Shown: positions 1 to 9,700 of the stretch, in pieces
Layout of the letters: the number at the start of each line of letters is the position of its first letter
Position numbering within the stretch: the first letter of the stretch is position 1
Assembly (NCBI GenBank): GCA_002387325.1
Contig: DGIN01000072.1
Coordinates: 205 to 21,001, forward strand
Source of the DNA: Bacteroidales bacterium UBA4621
GTDB lineage: Bacteria > Bacteroidota > Bacteroidia > Bacteroidales > Paludibacteraceae
Direction of reading: 5' to 3'
DNA length: 20,797 nt
Position numbers and translations under genes: made by a program
Notes under the pieces: generated by a model
What the model saw: the letters and a program-made list of their open reading frames with translations, nothing else
Databases searched by the model: none
What the model was told of the DNA's origin: nothing

Positions 1-128
1 AGAAAAGACGTAGAAAGGACGTAGAAAGAATTGGCTTTTATGCATAGGATAAGCCTATTTTTATGCAGTTTATGCAACACATATAATGCATAAAGTGTAT
101 AAAAACCACCGCATAAAGGGTCATGTCG
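1..128. other. AT-rich intergenic stretch with TTTATGCA motif cluster
   Basis: No gene is supported here. Positions 7-17 and 18-28 are two exact copies of the 11-bp unit GACGTAGAAAG, and the array may continue beyond the window edge. The octamer TTTATGCA occurs at 37-44, 60-67 and 69-76, and inverted as TGCATAAA at 87-94, with a shortened inverted copy GCATAAA at 111-117. Such clustering could mark binding sites of a regulator, or may simply be degenerate repeat DNA. No promoter consensus is convincing in this stretch. Confidence 0.5.
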
Positions 129-141
129 TTGCCGTCTGCTT

Positions 142-220
142 TAAGGAGTTCTACTCAGCCCACTGTGCTTCGTCTCGCTACGGTGCTCAGTGTGCTACGC
201 GCACCCGCCTTACGCTTCAC
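142..220 (+). mobile_element. Copy 1 of a 79-bp dispersed element with flanking 8-bp direct repeats
   Basis: This stretch matches the reverse complement of 15616-15694 at 74 of 79 positions with no gaps. It is flanked by the direct repeat GTTGCCGT at 128-135 and 221-228, which copy 2 lacks; copy 2 has its own, different 8-bp pair. This is the pattern of a target-site duplication. The ends carry only short imperfect inverted repeats (TAAGGAG versus TAAGGCG in inverse). Near its right end GTGTGC-TAC-GCGCAC can form a 6-bp stem with one G-T pair. The element is too short to encode a protein. It is best described as MITE-like or REP-like, non-autonomous; the mobilising enzyme is unknown. Confidence 0.7.
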
Positions 221-281
221 GTTGCCGTAATTTATATTATGAGGTTAGGCATTAAATATTCTGCATAGGAGACGGCTGCCT

Positions 282-320
282 GATAAAAACAAAGGCGGGC
301 TGCCCGAAAGCAGTCCGCCC
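282..320 (-). terminator. Rho-independent terminator of the 344-5899 gene
   Basis: Read on the minus strand, a GC-rich hairpin has arms at 310-319 and 294-303 (10 bp with one mismatch) and a 6-nt loop at 304-309. It is followed by a T-rich run, seen as AAAAACAAA on the plus strand at 285-293. It lies about 25 bp beyond the stop codon of the large minus-strand gene, where a terminator is expected. Confidence 0.8.
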
Positions 321-343
321 GATGTATTCGCTATGTATGGCAA

Positions 344-3300
344 TTATTTCAGCATCTCGATACGTTGCCCGAGGGCATTGTAGATGATACCGTTGCGCAA
401 AATATACACTTGCCCGTTGCGGATAAACTTGATGGCCAAGTCGGTAGCAGCGCCCGTGGTCGGCAGAGCAGAAGGCACTTTGCCATTGGCTTTAACCATA
501 AAGTTATCCATATTGGTGGCTTGTCCATACTCGCTACGTCCCAAGATAGTAATGTTCTGCACGCCGGCTTGAGGGATAGTAAACTTGTACGTGTACCAGC
601 CCTTTTCCGTTTCCGTCGGTACATTGATACCATATCCCTCTATCTGACGGGGGACAAAGCCCAATGTATCCGTACCGGCAATGATATATACACCCTCGGT
701 CGGTTTGTTGGAACCCGAATGGCGATCTACATCCAAGTAGAAATCATACGCCTCGGCCTCTGGGATATCCATTGCAGGCAGTACCAGACGTGTGTACGTA
801 GTTGCAGTCTGATCTTGCAGTTGCAAACAATTCGTCTGATTGCCGTCTCGGTTAGCATCTATGGCAAATAATTTATTTCCACTACCGGATATATGTTCGT
901 TAATCCAACAAGGATGGCTGAATATGCCTTTCTCAAAGCCTTCAAAGTCTTCTATCCACGGAAAATTGGTGATTGTACCACACTCGGTGGAAAATGATAA
1001 TGATCCTGTATAGATGTCCGCCGACTCCTCGCCGTCCGTGCAAACGGTTACGATGGTAACTTTCAGGTTGTTGTACATACTGGATGCATTGAGATTGCGG
1101 AGCACGAGCACCGTATCATTGACCATACCGTCATGCAACACATTCGTACCTTGCATAATGTTTACACGATAACTTGCACCATCGTTCTTTGTATCCCATG
1201 CAATACGGGCGGTATCCAGACCTACGGCACTGACACGTACATTCTCTACAGGGAAGCAACTCGGGATCTTGCGGAACGAAGCATCGTCGAAGAATATCTG
1301 CCCCTGGTTTGCCCAAGCCTTGAGAATCACATACTGGCTACCTGCTGCAGGCAACGTGAACTTGTATTGTGTATAAGTGGTTGTCGGCTTGAATACACCG
1401 ATTCTGGTTGCACCATCCAGCGATTGCTTCTCGGTATTGTAGAATACCTCTACACTGTCGGGATACCATGTATTATTGACCGTATTGATACGCGACCAAA
1501 TAGCCAACTCATATGCATCTGCCTCTGGAATAACCACTTCGGGGAATGCGAATGAACTGCGATAATAGTAACTACTGCTGCGAACACCATACATATACAG
1601 GTACTGACTACCCGAGTGAACACCAAGCGAATTGGCGTTTGAAGGAATGAGGCGATAGTTGGAAGCACCCTCGCAAACCTCAGAAACTACACATTTCGGC
1701 ATAGTATAGACTGTGGAAGATTCGTATGCATAGCCCTCTTCTTCCTCAAAGCCTACATTGTAAGGGAACGTAGTAACAGCACCTGCGCAGTCGGTCAGCC
1801 ATTGCAGGTTGGTGGTAAGCGTATCTACGGCTTCGCCTGCGGCACAGCGTGCCACAACGCTTACCTCATAGTTGTAGATACGCGATGCACTCAGTCCGTC
1901 CAATACGCAGAAAGTATCGGCAACCTGCTTGGTGATGGTGTCGTTGCCACGGAAGATAACGGTATAGCCCGCATCTGCCAAGCCCGACCAAGCCACAGTA
2001 GCACTATTGGCAGTGCTGAGAGAATCAATCACGTGCAGGTCGGTTGCCATATCGCATACCGGTACGGGGCGCACCTTGATATCGTCTATATACGCATTGC
2101 AGGTGCTGGAAGGACTTTGCGTGGAGTGATAGCGGAAACCGAAATGCGGATCGGTTACGTCTTCCGGACACTCAAGCACCACCTTCACCTCGTTCCATTG
2201 GTTGCTGGCACTCGGTGTATAGGAAGCGATAACTTTCCACGTTGCTTTGTCGTTGGCATCGGTCAGATAGCCCACTTCCAACGCTTTCGTATAGTAGGTA
2301 TAGTCCATCCTGTACCAGAATATCAACTGCTTGCCGGCTATGTTCTCCATCTCCGGCAACAGGGCATATACATCGGTACGGCGATTGCCCAGCACCATCG
2401 TCATTCCGCGGCTGCCGCTGTGGCAAGCCGGGGAAGAGGCGGTAACATACACCTGTTCCTTGTCAACCGTATTGGCATCCAGTATATTCCAGCAGCGGGG
2501 ACCTTCGGTTACGGTGCTGCCCACAGCGTCCATAGTCTCGAAGCCTTCCACCCAAGTCTCGGCGGTGATAACGTCGCACTCGGTAACGAAAACCAGTTGC
2601 CCGTCAAACTTCTCCGCAGCCTCCACGTTGTCGCACACGGCGGCAATGGTTACATCAAGCGTGTATTTGGTGGCCGGTGTCAGGTCTTCCAACACTACGG
2701 ACGGAGTGGTAACTTGGCGGTTAACCAATACATCCTTGCCGTTCTTTACCACCACATTCCACGTGTTCTCCTCGTGTGCGGGAGTCCAAGCGAGTTTGGC
2801 ACTCGTGGTGGTGATGTCGGTAACAGCCGCCTCTTTCACTTTGCGGCACACTGGCATCATACGCAGGGTGATGTCGTCCAACCGCAACTCACCGTTGATC
2901 GGGCGTTCCGTATAGAGAATCACATAGTTGGCACCATCCAATGTCTGAATCGGGTCAAACGCATAGTGCGTATAGTCGGTGGCAATCATACCGGTGCTGC
3001 CGATACGGGTTGCCCCCTCGAGCGACGGCGTACTGTTGATATATACGATTATGGAATCCGCCAGAGTCGAAGTGGCATCACCACTGGTCATAGCATAGAA
3101 ATCCAGTCCTATCTCTTGTCCGGCATTGAAACTCATTGCAGGCAGAGCCAATACCATACCGGGTTTTCTGCTGCTTCCCGGTTCTTTCAGATACAGGTAT
3201 TGTCTGCCCGACTGAACGGCATAACTGCTGCCTGCTTTCACTCTCCATATCAGATCATCATCTCCTTTGTTGTCGTCAGTACGCGTGTTGGTCCAGCAGA

Positions 3301-5899
3301 TATGCGCATTGCCGTCCCAACCCGTATCAAACGACTCGTTCTCATCATTTGCCTCAAACGAGGTGAAGAGCAGCGTATCGCCTGCAGCGGTAGCCGTATG
3401 GTCGGCTGGCTCGCAGATAGTGGTGAAGATCAGTTGCCCCGTCAGTGCTTCCGCACTCTCCACACCATCGCATACCGAACGAATCGTAATATCGAACGTA
3501 TCCGTAGTGGCAGGCTCCAGATCGATCATTGTGAAAGCGGGCGTACCGGATACGGTCTCTTCAAAATAATGCTCTCCGCTCTTGTTCTCGGCTACTACAG
3601 CCCATTCCGTCTCGTTCTTGCCGGGCTTCCAACTGAACGTTGCCTGACGTGCAGACACATCGCCCAACACCAACTTGGTAGGCGGCAGGCAGGCGGGCTC
3701 TATCGAAACCAGTATGTCGTCCACTATCGGGGTGATGGCTTGGTTATAGGACTCCAGCAGAATGACATAGTCGCCGCGCACGGGCAGACTGAAGCGGACA
3801 CGCTGCCATTCGCCCGTGATGTCGGTAACCACGCCCAAACGTATGGCTCCATTGAGCGACTGGTCATTGTTCACCCAGACAACGATACTGTCTTGGTTGC
3901 TGTTCGCATACGTTGCTTTTACATAGAAACTGACTTCCGATCCGTCGGCTATTCTCAGTTGCGGGGTCGCCAGTACCACGGAGGTGTTCGCCCCCGGTTT
4001 GCCGCTCACTGTGGCAGCCGTAGTGCCAGACACCACATAATCTTTGCCCGCTGTGGTCTTCCATTTGTACCCGGTGGTGCCTTTGCCAGCAAACGTGTTC
4101 CAGCACAGTATCTCGTCAAACTCGGTATTGTCTTTGTATTTGTCCATATTGATCTTGATGCTGTCGTGCGCCACGGCAGTCAGCACATCGCACTCGGTGG
4201 CAAAAGACAATCGTTTCGTTATAGCCTCCGCCTTGTCGCTGCCGCAATCGGATTGCACGCTGACGATGTAGGTGTATGCGGTGGAATGTTCCAGTCCGCT
4301 GATGGTGAACGACGGCGTCGCGGATACGTTGAGCGTAACGGTGTCGGTTTCGCCCGCTTTTACATACTTGGCAATCCAGGCGGTTTCGTCCTTGCCCGCT
4401 TTCCAAGTAACCGTAGCGGTGGTCTTGCCGGTCTCTGCTACTTTCAAATCTTTTACGGGAATACATGCGGGCAGGTTCTCCACCGTAATATCGTCAATAT
4501 ACGAGTTGCCGTACGAACGGTCAGCGCAGCCGTATTTGATGGCAATATAGTTGTGGGTGGCGGGTGCGGCGTTCAGGTACACTCTAGCCAATGTCCAACT
4601 GTCTTCCTGCTCCAGCGTGTCTATGGCGACAAACGTAGTCGGGTCCGCTGGGTCGCTCATCACACCCGCAATAAATTTCCCGTATCCGTCCTGTACATAC
4701 CCGTTCTTGTAATAGAACGACAGCATCAACCCGTTGACCGGTACGCTGAATACCGGCAGAACGGCATAGTTCTGGCTTATGCTGCTGCCGCCCGTAAAAA
4801 TCAGGCTCTTTGCACCATCGTGCGCATCCGTACTGTAATCGGGTTCGTACACGTAAGGGTAGTTGCTGTATGCAATACGGTTCCAGCAATAGGGAATAAC
4901 ATAGTTGCCTTCGGGCATCTCCCCTTCGAAGCCCTCCGCAAAAGGAACGGTCTGTGCCGCGCAGTCGGTACGGAAAGTAAGGCGTGTCCACGTACCCGCA
5001 CCCTCGCTGCATACCGAACGCACATATGCGGTATATTCCGTATTGGCGGACAGATTGTTGATGGTAGCGGTGGCGGAGGTGGTGTTGGACAGTTTTGTCT
5101 CGTCCAAAGACGCACCGGCAAGCACTGCGGCATACTCGTAGCGCACTCCACCGTCCACGGCATCCCACGTGAGCGTAACCGAACTGCTGGTAAGAGCCGA
5201 TACCGTCAGATTCTTCACATCTCCGCAGACCTTTTTGCTGACTGCGATGTTATCCACGGCAGCGGGCGGATTATCCCCACTGCTGCCGTCATTATGCCAA
5301 CTGAAGACCAAATAATAGTCGCCTTCCGTGTCGATACTTACTCCGAAAGTTTCCCCTGCCCACGTTGTTTGTTTGTGGAAACAGTACGGATATGTTTCAT
5401 TGTAGGGATTGCTGCAATTGGCGCGTATAAACCCGGCTTGCTCAATGGCAAGATCCGTTGTGCCTTTGCCGAATCTTGTGATACTACCCAATGTACCATC
5501 ATAAGTTCCATCCTTTATCGTAATGGAAGCCGGAGTCAGGACAACCTGCATAAAGTCATAACCACTCTCACCGTTACATTTCCAGTCGAAAGAGATGACA
5601 TAGTCGCCTTTTTCGAAATGGAACGCACGATAGGCAAAGGAGGTCTGCCCCCCATTCATAATGTATGCATTGGATGTACCTCCGTCGCTGCTGATATACA
5701 ACGCATTGGTGCCGCCGTTGTTGGTGGCTGCACCTATCGCCCACTGGTTGGTTGTTGCATTGGCAAACTGCCAGGAAGCATTGTCCGTTGCGTCCTCAAA
5801 GCCCGTGGAGTAGGGCAACGCCGTAGCCGACGTCTGCGCCGTTATCCCACCGGCAAAGAAAACTGACAACAAAAACAAGAAAAGTTTGTTCTGCCTCAT
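344..5899 (-). CDS. Large secreted multi-domain protein with alternating jelly-roll and FN3 modules
   Basis: This is an 1851-residue protein. Residues 1-21 form a signal peptide (charged MRQNK start, hydrophobic core, cut likely after ITAQ). The rest alternates seven jelly-roll modules of the choice-of-anchor/MAM-like type, starting near residues 27, 315, 577, 842, 1113, 1377 and 1643 and mostly opened by a GFE-like motif, with six FN3 domains starting near 224, 477, 736, 1017, 1281 and 1546. Each FN3 opens close to a Cys and ends with a Cys (TDC, TEC, TIC), so disulfides per module are plausible. The last 30 residues (NGQVYILRNG...YNALGQR) resemble short C-terminal tails common on secreted Bacteroidales proteins and may be a sorting signal. 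The role is probably surface adhesion or glycan binding; no catalytic motif was seen. It is transcribed alone from a promoter at 6050-6080. Confidence 0.92.
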   Translation of the reverse strand: MRQNKLFLFLLSVFFAGGITAQTSATALPYSTGFEDATDNASWQFANATTNQWAIGAATNNGGTNALYISSDGGTSNAYIMNGGQTSFAYRAFHFEKGDYVISFDWKCNGESGYDFMQVVLTPASITIKDGTYDGTLGSITRFGKGTTDLAIEQAGFIRANCSNPYNETYPYCFHKQTTWAGETFGVSIDTEGDYYLVFSWHNDGSSGDNPPAAVDNIAVSKKVCGDVKNLTVSALTSSSVTLTWDAVDGGVRYEYAAVLAGASLDETKLSNTTSATATINNLSANTEYTAYVRSVCSEGAGTWTRLTFRTDCAAQTVPFAEGFEGEMPEGNYVIPYCWNRIAYSNYPYVYEPDYSTDAHDGAKSLIFTGGSSISQNYAVLPVFSVPVNGLMLSFYYKNGYVQDGYGKFIAGVMSDPADPTTFVAIDTLEQEDSWTLARVYLNAAPATHNYIAIKYGCADRSYGNSYIDDITVENLPACIPVKDLKVAETGKTTATVTWKAGKDETAWIAKYVKAGETDTVTLNVSATPSFTISGLEHSTAYTYIVSVQSDCGSDKAEAITKRLSFATECDVLTAVAHDSIKINMDKYKDNTEFDEILCWNTFAGKGTTGYKWKTTAGKDYVVSGTTAATVSGKPGANTSVVLATPQLRIADGSEVSFYVKATYANSNQDSIVVWVNNDQSLNGAIRLGVVTDITGEWQRVRFSLPVRGDYVILLESYNQAITPIVDDILVSIEPACLPPTKLVLGDVSARQATFSWKPGKNETEWAVVAENKSGEHYFEETVSGTPAFTMIDLEPATTDTFDITIRSVCDGVESAEALTGQLIFTTICEPADHTATAAGDTLLFTSFEANDENESFDTGWDGNAHICWTNTRTDDNKGDDDLIWRVKAGSSYAVQSGRQYLYLKEPGSSRKPGMVLALPAMSFNAGQEIGLDFYAMTSGDATSTLADSIIVYINSTPSLEGATRIGSTGMIATDYTHYAFDPIQTLDGANYVILYTERPINGELRLDDITLRMMPVCRKVKEAAVTDITTTSAKLAWTPAHEENTWNVVVKNGKDVLVNRQVTTPSVVLEDLTPATKYTLDVTIAAVCDNVEAAEKFDGQLVFVTECDVITAETWVEGFETMDAVGSTVTEGPRCWNILDANTVDKEQVYVTASSPACHSGSRGMTMVLGNRRTDVYALLPEMENIAGKQLIFWYRMDYTYYTKALEVGYLTDANDKATWKVIASYTPSASNQWNEVKVVLECPEDVTDPHFGFRYHSTQSPSSTCNAYIDDIKVRPVPVCDMATDLHVIDSLSTANSATVAWSGLADAGYTVIFRGNDTITKQVADTFCVLDGLSASRIYNYEVSVVARCAAGEAVDTLTTNLQWLTDCAGAVTTFPYNVGFEEEEGYAYESSTVYTMPKCVVSEVCEGASNYRLIPSNANSLGVHSGSQYLYMYGVRSSSYYYRSSFAFPEVVIPEADAYELAIWSRINTVNNTWYPDSVEVFYNTEKQSLDGATRIGVFKPTTTYTQYKFTLPAAGSQYVILKAWANQGQIFFDDASFRKIPSCFPVENVRVSAVGLDTARIAWDTKNDGASYRVNIMQGTNVLHDGMVNDTVLVLRNLNASSMYNNLKVTIVTVCTDGEESADIYTGSLSFSTECGTITNFPWIEDFEGFEKGIFSHPCWINEHISGSGNKLFAIDANRDGNQTNCLQLQDQTATTYTRLVLPAMDIPEAEAYDFYLDVDRHSGSNKPTEGVYIIAGTDTLGFVPRQIEGYGINVPTETEKGWYTYKFTIPQAGVQNITILGRSEYGQATNMDNFMVKANGKVPSALPTTGAATDLAIKFIRNGQVYILRNGIIYNALGQRIEMLK

Positions 5900-6049
5900 A
5901 AAAATAGATTTTTTAAGTTAGTAATATATCGTTTATTGTATTTTTCCGTATTTCCGTGTCCCGTATCGGTTCGTGGTATCCATATTATCCGTATTATATC
6001 TCCCGTATCGGTTCATAACAATTGAACAAGCCGTTGGACAAACAACGGG
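5900..6049 (-). other. 5' leader of the 344-5899 gene with a 14-bp direct repeat
   Basis: This A/T-rich stretch lies between the predicted transcription start (about 6043, minus strand) and the ATG at 5899. It contains two exact copies of TCCCGTATCGGTTC at 5959-5972 and 6001-6014, 42 bp apart, within a run of further CCGTA-type words. There is no Shine-Dalgarno sequence before the ATG, and the bases next to it are A/T-rich, as is normal in Bacteroidetes. The repeat could be a regulatory site in the leader, but this is inference. Confidence 0.4.
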
Positions 6050-6080
6050 CAAAATTACAACTAAAATTCCAATTATGCAA
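6050..6080 (-). promoter_or_regulatory. Promoter for the 344-5899 gene
   Basis: On the minus strand TTG (plus 6078-6080) is followed after exactly 20 bp by TAATTTTG (plus 6050-6057). This fits the Bacteroidetes -33/-7 form TTG-N20-TAnnTTTG. The start of transcription would be near 6043, giving a leader of about 144 nt. The same spacing recurs in the promoters at 15528-15558, 19086-19116 and 19217-19247. Confidence 0.7.
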
Positions 6081-6149
6081 GTGGTAGCGCATAATTGTAC
6101 GCCAAAAGTCCATTTTTACCGCTTATCCCTTGCGTTTTGTGTACTCCCC

Positions 6150-6275
6150 CGCCCCATCCGCCCCATCCGCCTTGTCCCTCTTATCCGCCCCATTCGCCCC
6201 ATTAGTCCTATCCGCTCCATCCGCCCTGCCCCTCTTATTCGCCCCATTCGCCTTATTCGTCCCATCCGCCCTGAA
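6150..6275. repeat. Degenerate 9-bp tandem array, about 14 units
   Basis: The stretch divides cleanly into 9-bp units related to CGCCCCATC or CGCCCCATT. Fourteen consecutive units fit, with a partial higher-order pattern: units 3-6 resemble units 9-12, a 54-bp offset. The plus strand is strongly pyrimidine-rich. Because the period is a multiple of three, all frames stay open and give spurious peptides (for example Pro-Ile-Arg repeats). It lies between the two divergent large surface-protein genes, upstream of the plus-strand promoter. Confidence 0.85.
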
Positions 6276-6312
6276 AAATGCCCTGTTCCTCATATACTCT
6301 CCCTATAACTGC

Positions 6313-6356
6313 ATCGGGTTATTATCGGGTTATTATCGGGTTATTAACGGGTTATT
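6313..6356. repeat. 11-bp tandem array, four units
   Basis: The unit ATCGGGTTATT is present three times exactly (6313-6323, 6324-6334, 6335-6345) and once with one change (AACGGGTTATT, 6346-6356). It is followed directly by CGTTATAGGAT, whose reverse complement resembles the 11-bp units at 15729-15761. A period of 11 bp is close to one helical turn, so a protein binding each unit would sit on one face of the DNA; that is inference only. Confidence 0.85.
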
Positions 6357-6417
6357 CGTTATAGGATACGCAGCATTCACTCGGTGTTTGCCCCTTAGCC
6401 GGCACCAATCTTCTACC

Positions 6418-6484
6418 GGGGACGCGGACGCCTCGTCCGCGGTAACCTGTCCCCAAACGGTTTGTGGAGACGCCTCATCCCGCG
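6418..6484. repeat. Nested GC-rich hairpins and short direct repeat (REP-like)
   Basis: An inner hairpin GCGGACG-CCT-CGTCCGC (6424-6440, perfect 7-bp stem) is enclosed by an outer stem GGGGAC (6418-6423) with GTCCCC (6449-6454). Next to it, 6451-6467 is a near-perfect palindrome (CCCCAAAC, one base, GTTTGTGG). The words GACGCCTCGTCCGCGG (6427-6442) and GACGCCTCATCCCGCG (6469-6484) form an imperfect direct repeat. There is no T-run, so an ordinary terminator is unlikely. It may be a dispersed REP-like element or a site upstream of the 6717 gene. Confidence 0.6.
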
Positions 6485-6623
6485 TCGTCAAACGAATACG
6501 CACCGATTACCGTAGCCACAAACCGGTACCGATTGCCCTCTTGTTTCTATGTTGTGCAGCATACGAATTGTATTTTTATACACTTTCAGCCAATTATTAC
6601 ACACCTATATGAGAAATATGCGC

Positions 6624-6631
6624 TATCTTTG
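6624..6631 (+). promoter_or_regulatory. Probable -7 element for the 6717-15473 operon
   Basis: TATCTTTG matches the Bacteroidetes -7 form TAnnTTTG exactly and is followed by GC, as at 19109-19116. No TTG lies at the expected position near 6601, so the -33 element is weak or absent. The transcription start would be near 6638 and the leader about 80 nt, including the palindrome GTTTGCAAAC at 6667-6676. Confidence 0.45.
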
Positions 6632-6716
6632 CACACGTTTTGTACGTAAATAGGGTTGTTGTGCCCGTTTGCAAACCAAAACAAGATTAACCTTGTAAAT
6701 CTAAAATCTCCATAAT

Positions 6717-9700
6717 ATGCAGAATTTCTACACTTGTTGTTCCGTTTTGTTATCCCGCTTCCGCACCGCCCTTTCCCGTGCTCGGCGTCTTAGTTCCGTT
6801 GTTTCCGCACACGCTCTCCGCGCCTGCGTCCTCCTCTGCGCTGTCGCCATATCGGCAGGGGCAAGGGGAGAACTTACCTCATATCATACACCGGGAATTT
6901 ACACGACCACTTGGAAACAGAGTTTAACAACATTCAACAACCGTGAATATGAGGTTTACGGTTTTTCTTCCACAGGGTCAAGCAAAAATTATATTTGGGC
7001 AGGAACAACCGCTATAAGTGGCGATAATGTAGTATTATCATTTGCGACAACAGATATTGCTGAAAATCTATGGATAAGCAATAAAGTTAACGGACGTGGC
7101 ACTTCTCTGTCAAACAAAAAAGCAGATGAATTTAATTTGTCGGGATATAGTATGAACTACCGCTCCAATTCTGAATTGGTTATTCGGGTAGAGGGATATG
7201 ATCAATTCAGTATGTACGGTAAAGACAACAACAAAAACGGACTGAAGTCATTTGTCGTTACCATTGATGATATAGTAGTAACTACAGGAACATCTACTTC
7301 TGAAACTGTCAGGCGATATGATATAACAACGGCAAAACACATAATCAAGATAACGGCAACAGGCTCTTCCAATTGTGTATTGAATGGATTTTCATTAAGA
7401 CTACCTTCCTGCACCCCTCCATCTATCACCACCCAGCCTGTTTCGGCTACTTATGTAGTCGGAGAGACGGCGGCTGCATTGCAGGTGGCGGCAACGGGGG
7501 ACGGTACGCTTACCTACCAATGGCAAAGCAGTACCGACAACACCACGTTTGACAACATAGCGGGGGAGACCGGTGCTTCATACATCCCCGCCACTGACAA
7601 GGCGGGTACTACCTACTACCGCTGCCTTGTCTCCAACGGTACCTGCTCCGCCATATCCGAGGTGGCAACCGTTACCGTCAGAAACACTACCGACCCTGTA
7701 CAATACACCATCGCCTATCATGCGAATATGCCGGAGGCGTGGGGCAAGACCGTACCTTTCTATGCGGCGAACATACCTGCGGATCCTGCCACTGTAAGCG
7801 CAGGCGACACCTATACCCTGTCCGGCAACACGCCTGTTATCAACAAGGACGAGACCACAAACTATCCAATCTACACGTTTGCCGGCTGGAACACGCAGGC
7901 GGACGGCAAAGGAACGGCATACAAAGCAGGCGGGAGCATCAGCGATGTGCAGGGCAACATCACGCTCTATGCCCAATGGACACCCCGTGCGTTCAACATC
8001 ACCTATTACGATGACAACAAGACGACGAAACTCAGTCTAACACCGAACACCTACACTTACCCCGTTTCCACCGTTTTCCCCACTCCGACCAAGACGGGAT
8101 ACACTTTCGTGGGCTGGAAGACTGCAGATGGTGCTACTGTTACCGAGACAAAGGGATACTACGGCGATTTTACCCTCTATGCCGAGTGGAAAGCCACGGT
8201 AGTGGACTATACCGACACCTATATCTGGAAGAGTAATTCAAAATACGAAGGTTGTGTGGATAAACCCGATGCCAAAGCGAATGCCAACCAAGATAAAGCC
8301 GTTACCAAAAAGACATACTCTTCGTCCACTATCACCGGCGGGGAAAATATGGGGCGTCCTAAGACGCCCGGAGACTACAGTATCACGATAGCCGCCCATA
8401 CCGGTTTCCTTATCGAATCGATCTGTACATACGGCAAGGTGGAAACGGCATCGCAGTATTCCTGGGACGGCGGTCTGACATGGACGGATTTGGCTGCCTA
8501 TAAAGAAGATAAGAAGCAGGTGTTTACCGCCCCCGCTGCCGGTGCAGCATCGTTTATTATCAAATGCACCACTACATCAGATAATAACGGCGGTATCTGG
8601 TGGCGCAATGCGCTGGTAACGGTCAAGCATGCAGGGAACGTAACGGTAACGCTCAACCCCAACGGCGGTACGCTGACAGACGCAACCGGCTGGACAGCAC
8701 AAATGGACGGCACCTATACACGGACTGTTGTCAAAGGCAGCAACTTCTCCCTGCCCGAGATAACACAAACAGGACATACGTTCCTCTATTACACCGACGA
8801 AACCAATGATGAGTATATGCCCAACAAGCCGTTCATCATCAATGCCGACTATACGTTTACGGCACAGTGGTGTTCTTCTGCTACAAAGCTTCAGTGGAGT
8901 GCCACCGACTGGCTGTACGGGGACGGTAACGCTCCTGTTCTCACCTCCACCGGTTTGCCCGCCGATGCACAAATCAAATATGTATCAAGCAACGAGCGTG
9001 TGGCAAACATCTCCGACGACGGTCAGGAGATAACCGCCATGATGGAGGGTACGACCACCATCACCGCCCTCTACGACGGCGAGGACGAGTACTGCCCTGC
9101 GGAGGCGTCTTATACCCTGCGGGTGGAATGTAACATACCCGCCCCGCAGATTGCAGGCAGCGGCGCACTGGCAGGCTGCAACACATCAATCACCCTGCGT
9201 GTGGTGCAGGAAACCGACGGGACTGACTATCCGACCACGGGCTACAGTTTCCAATGGTACAGGAATGGGCAGACGATTACGGGTGCCACCTCCTCCACCT
9301 ACACAGCTGAGACCGTAGGCGAGTACTATGTGGTGGTACGGGGCAACAGTTGCTCCGTGCTGTCGGTCAACACGGCGAAGATCACCTCATCGGCACCCAC
9401 GCCCGAGACGGAGGCACTGACCCGTTTCCAGTACTACCGTCCGGGGCATACCTATACCGCCAACGCCGACATACGCCACCTGTTCGCCTACCGCTCTGCT
9501 GGCAGCGACAAGACGAAGTGCAACATAACGGCGGTGCGCAAGCGTGCCGGAGCCGCCGATGAGACGATTGCCGATCTGTCGTTCCTACAGACCGTCACAG
9601 CTGCGGATGCCAACGGCTGCGACACGGTTACCGCTTCGCTCAACGGAATTTCTACCGACATCGACAACATACTGCGAACGGGCGACACCCTTGTGGTTAC

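Noticed and set aside
86..268. 60-codon plus-strand frame
   Set aside because: Most of it is copy 1 of the dispersed element and its flanking repeat; no promoter, no domain and a composition unlike the real genes.
1802..5866. 1354-codon plus-strand frame as a real gene
   Set aside because: It lies wholly opposite a well-supported domain-rich gene with signal peptide, promoter and terminator; its peptide has no signal or domain and is explained by codon bias.
6150..6356. CRISPR array
   Set aside because: Units are 9 and 11 bp and directly adjacent, with no spacers and no cas genes.
6418..6467. Rho-independent terminator
   Set aside because: The hairpins are GC-rich but lack a T-run on either strand, and no gene ends nearby.
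5973..6612. Plus-strand frames of 111 and 160 codons with Pro-Ile-Arg or Ala-Pro-Ser repeats
   Set aside because: They are created by the 9-bp array, whose period keeps frames open, and the first overlaps the promoter of the minus-strand gene.
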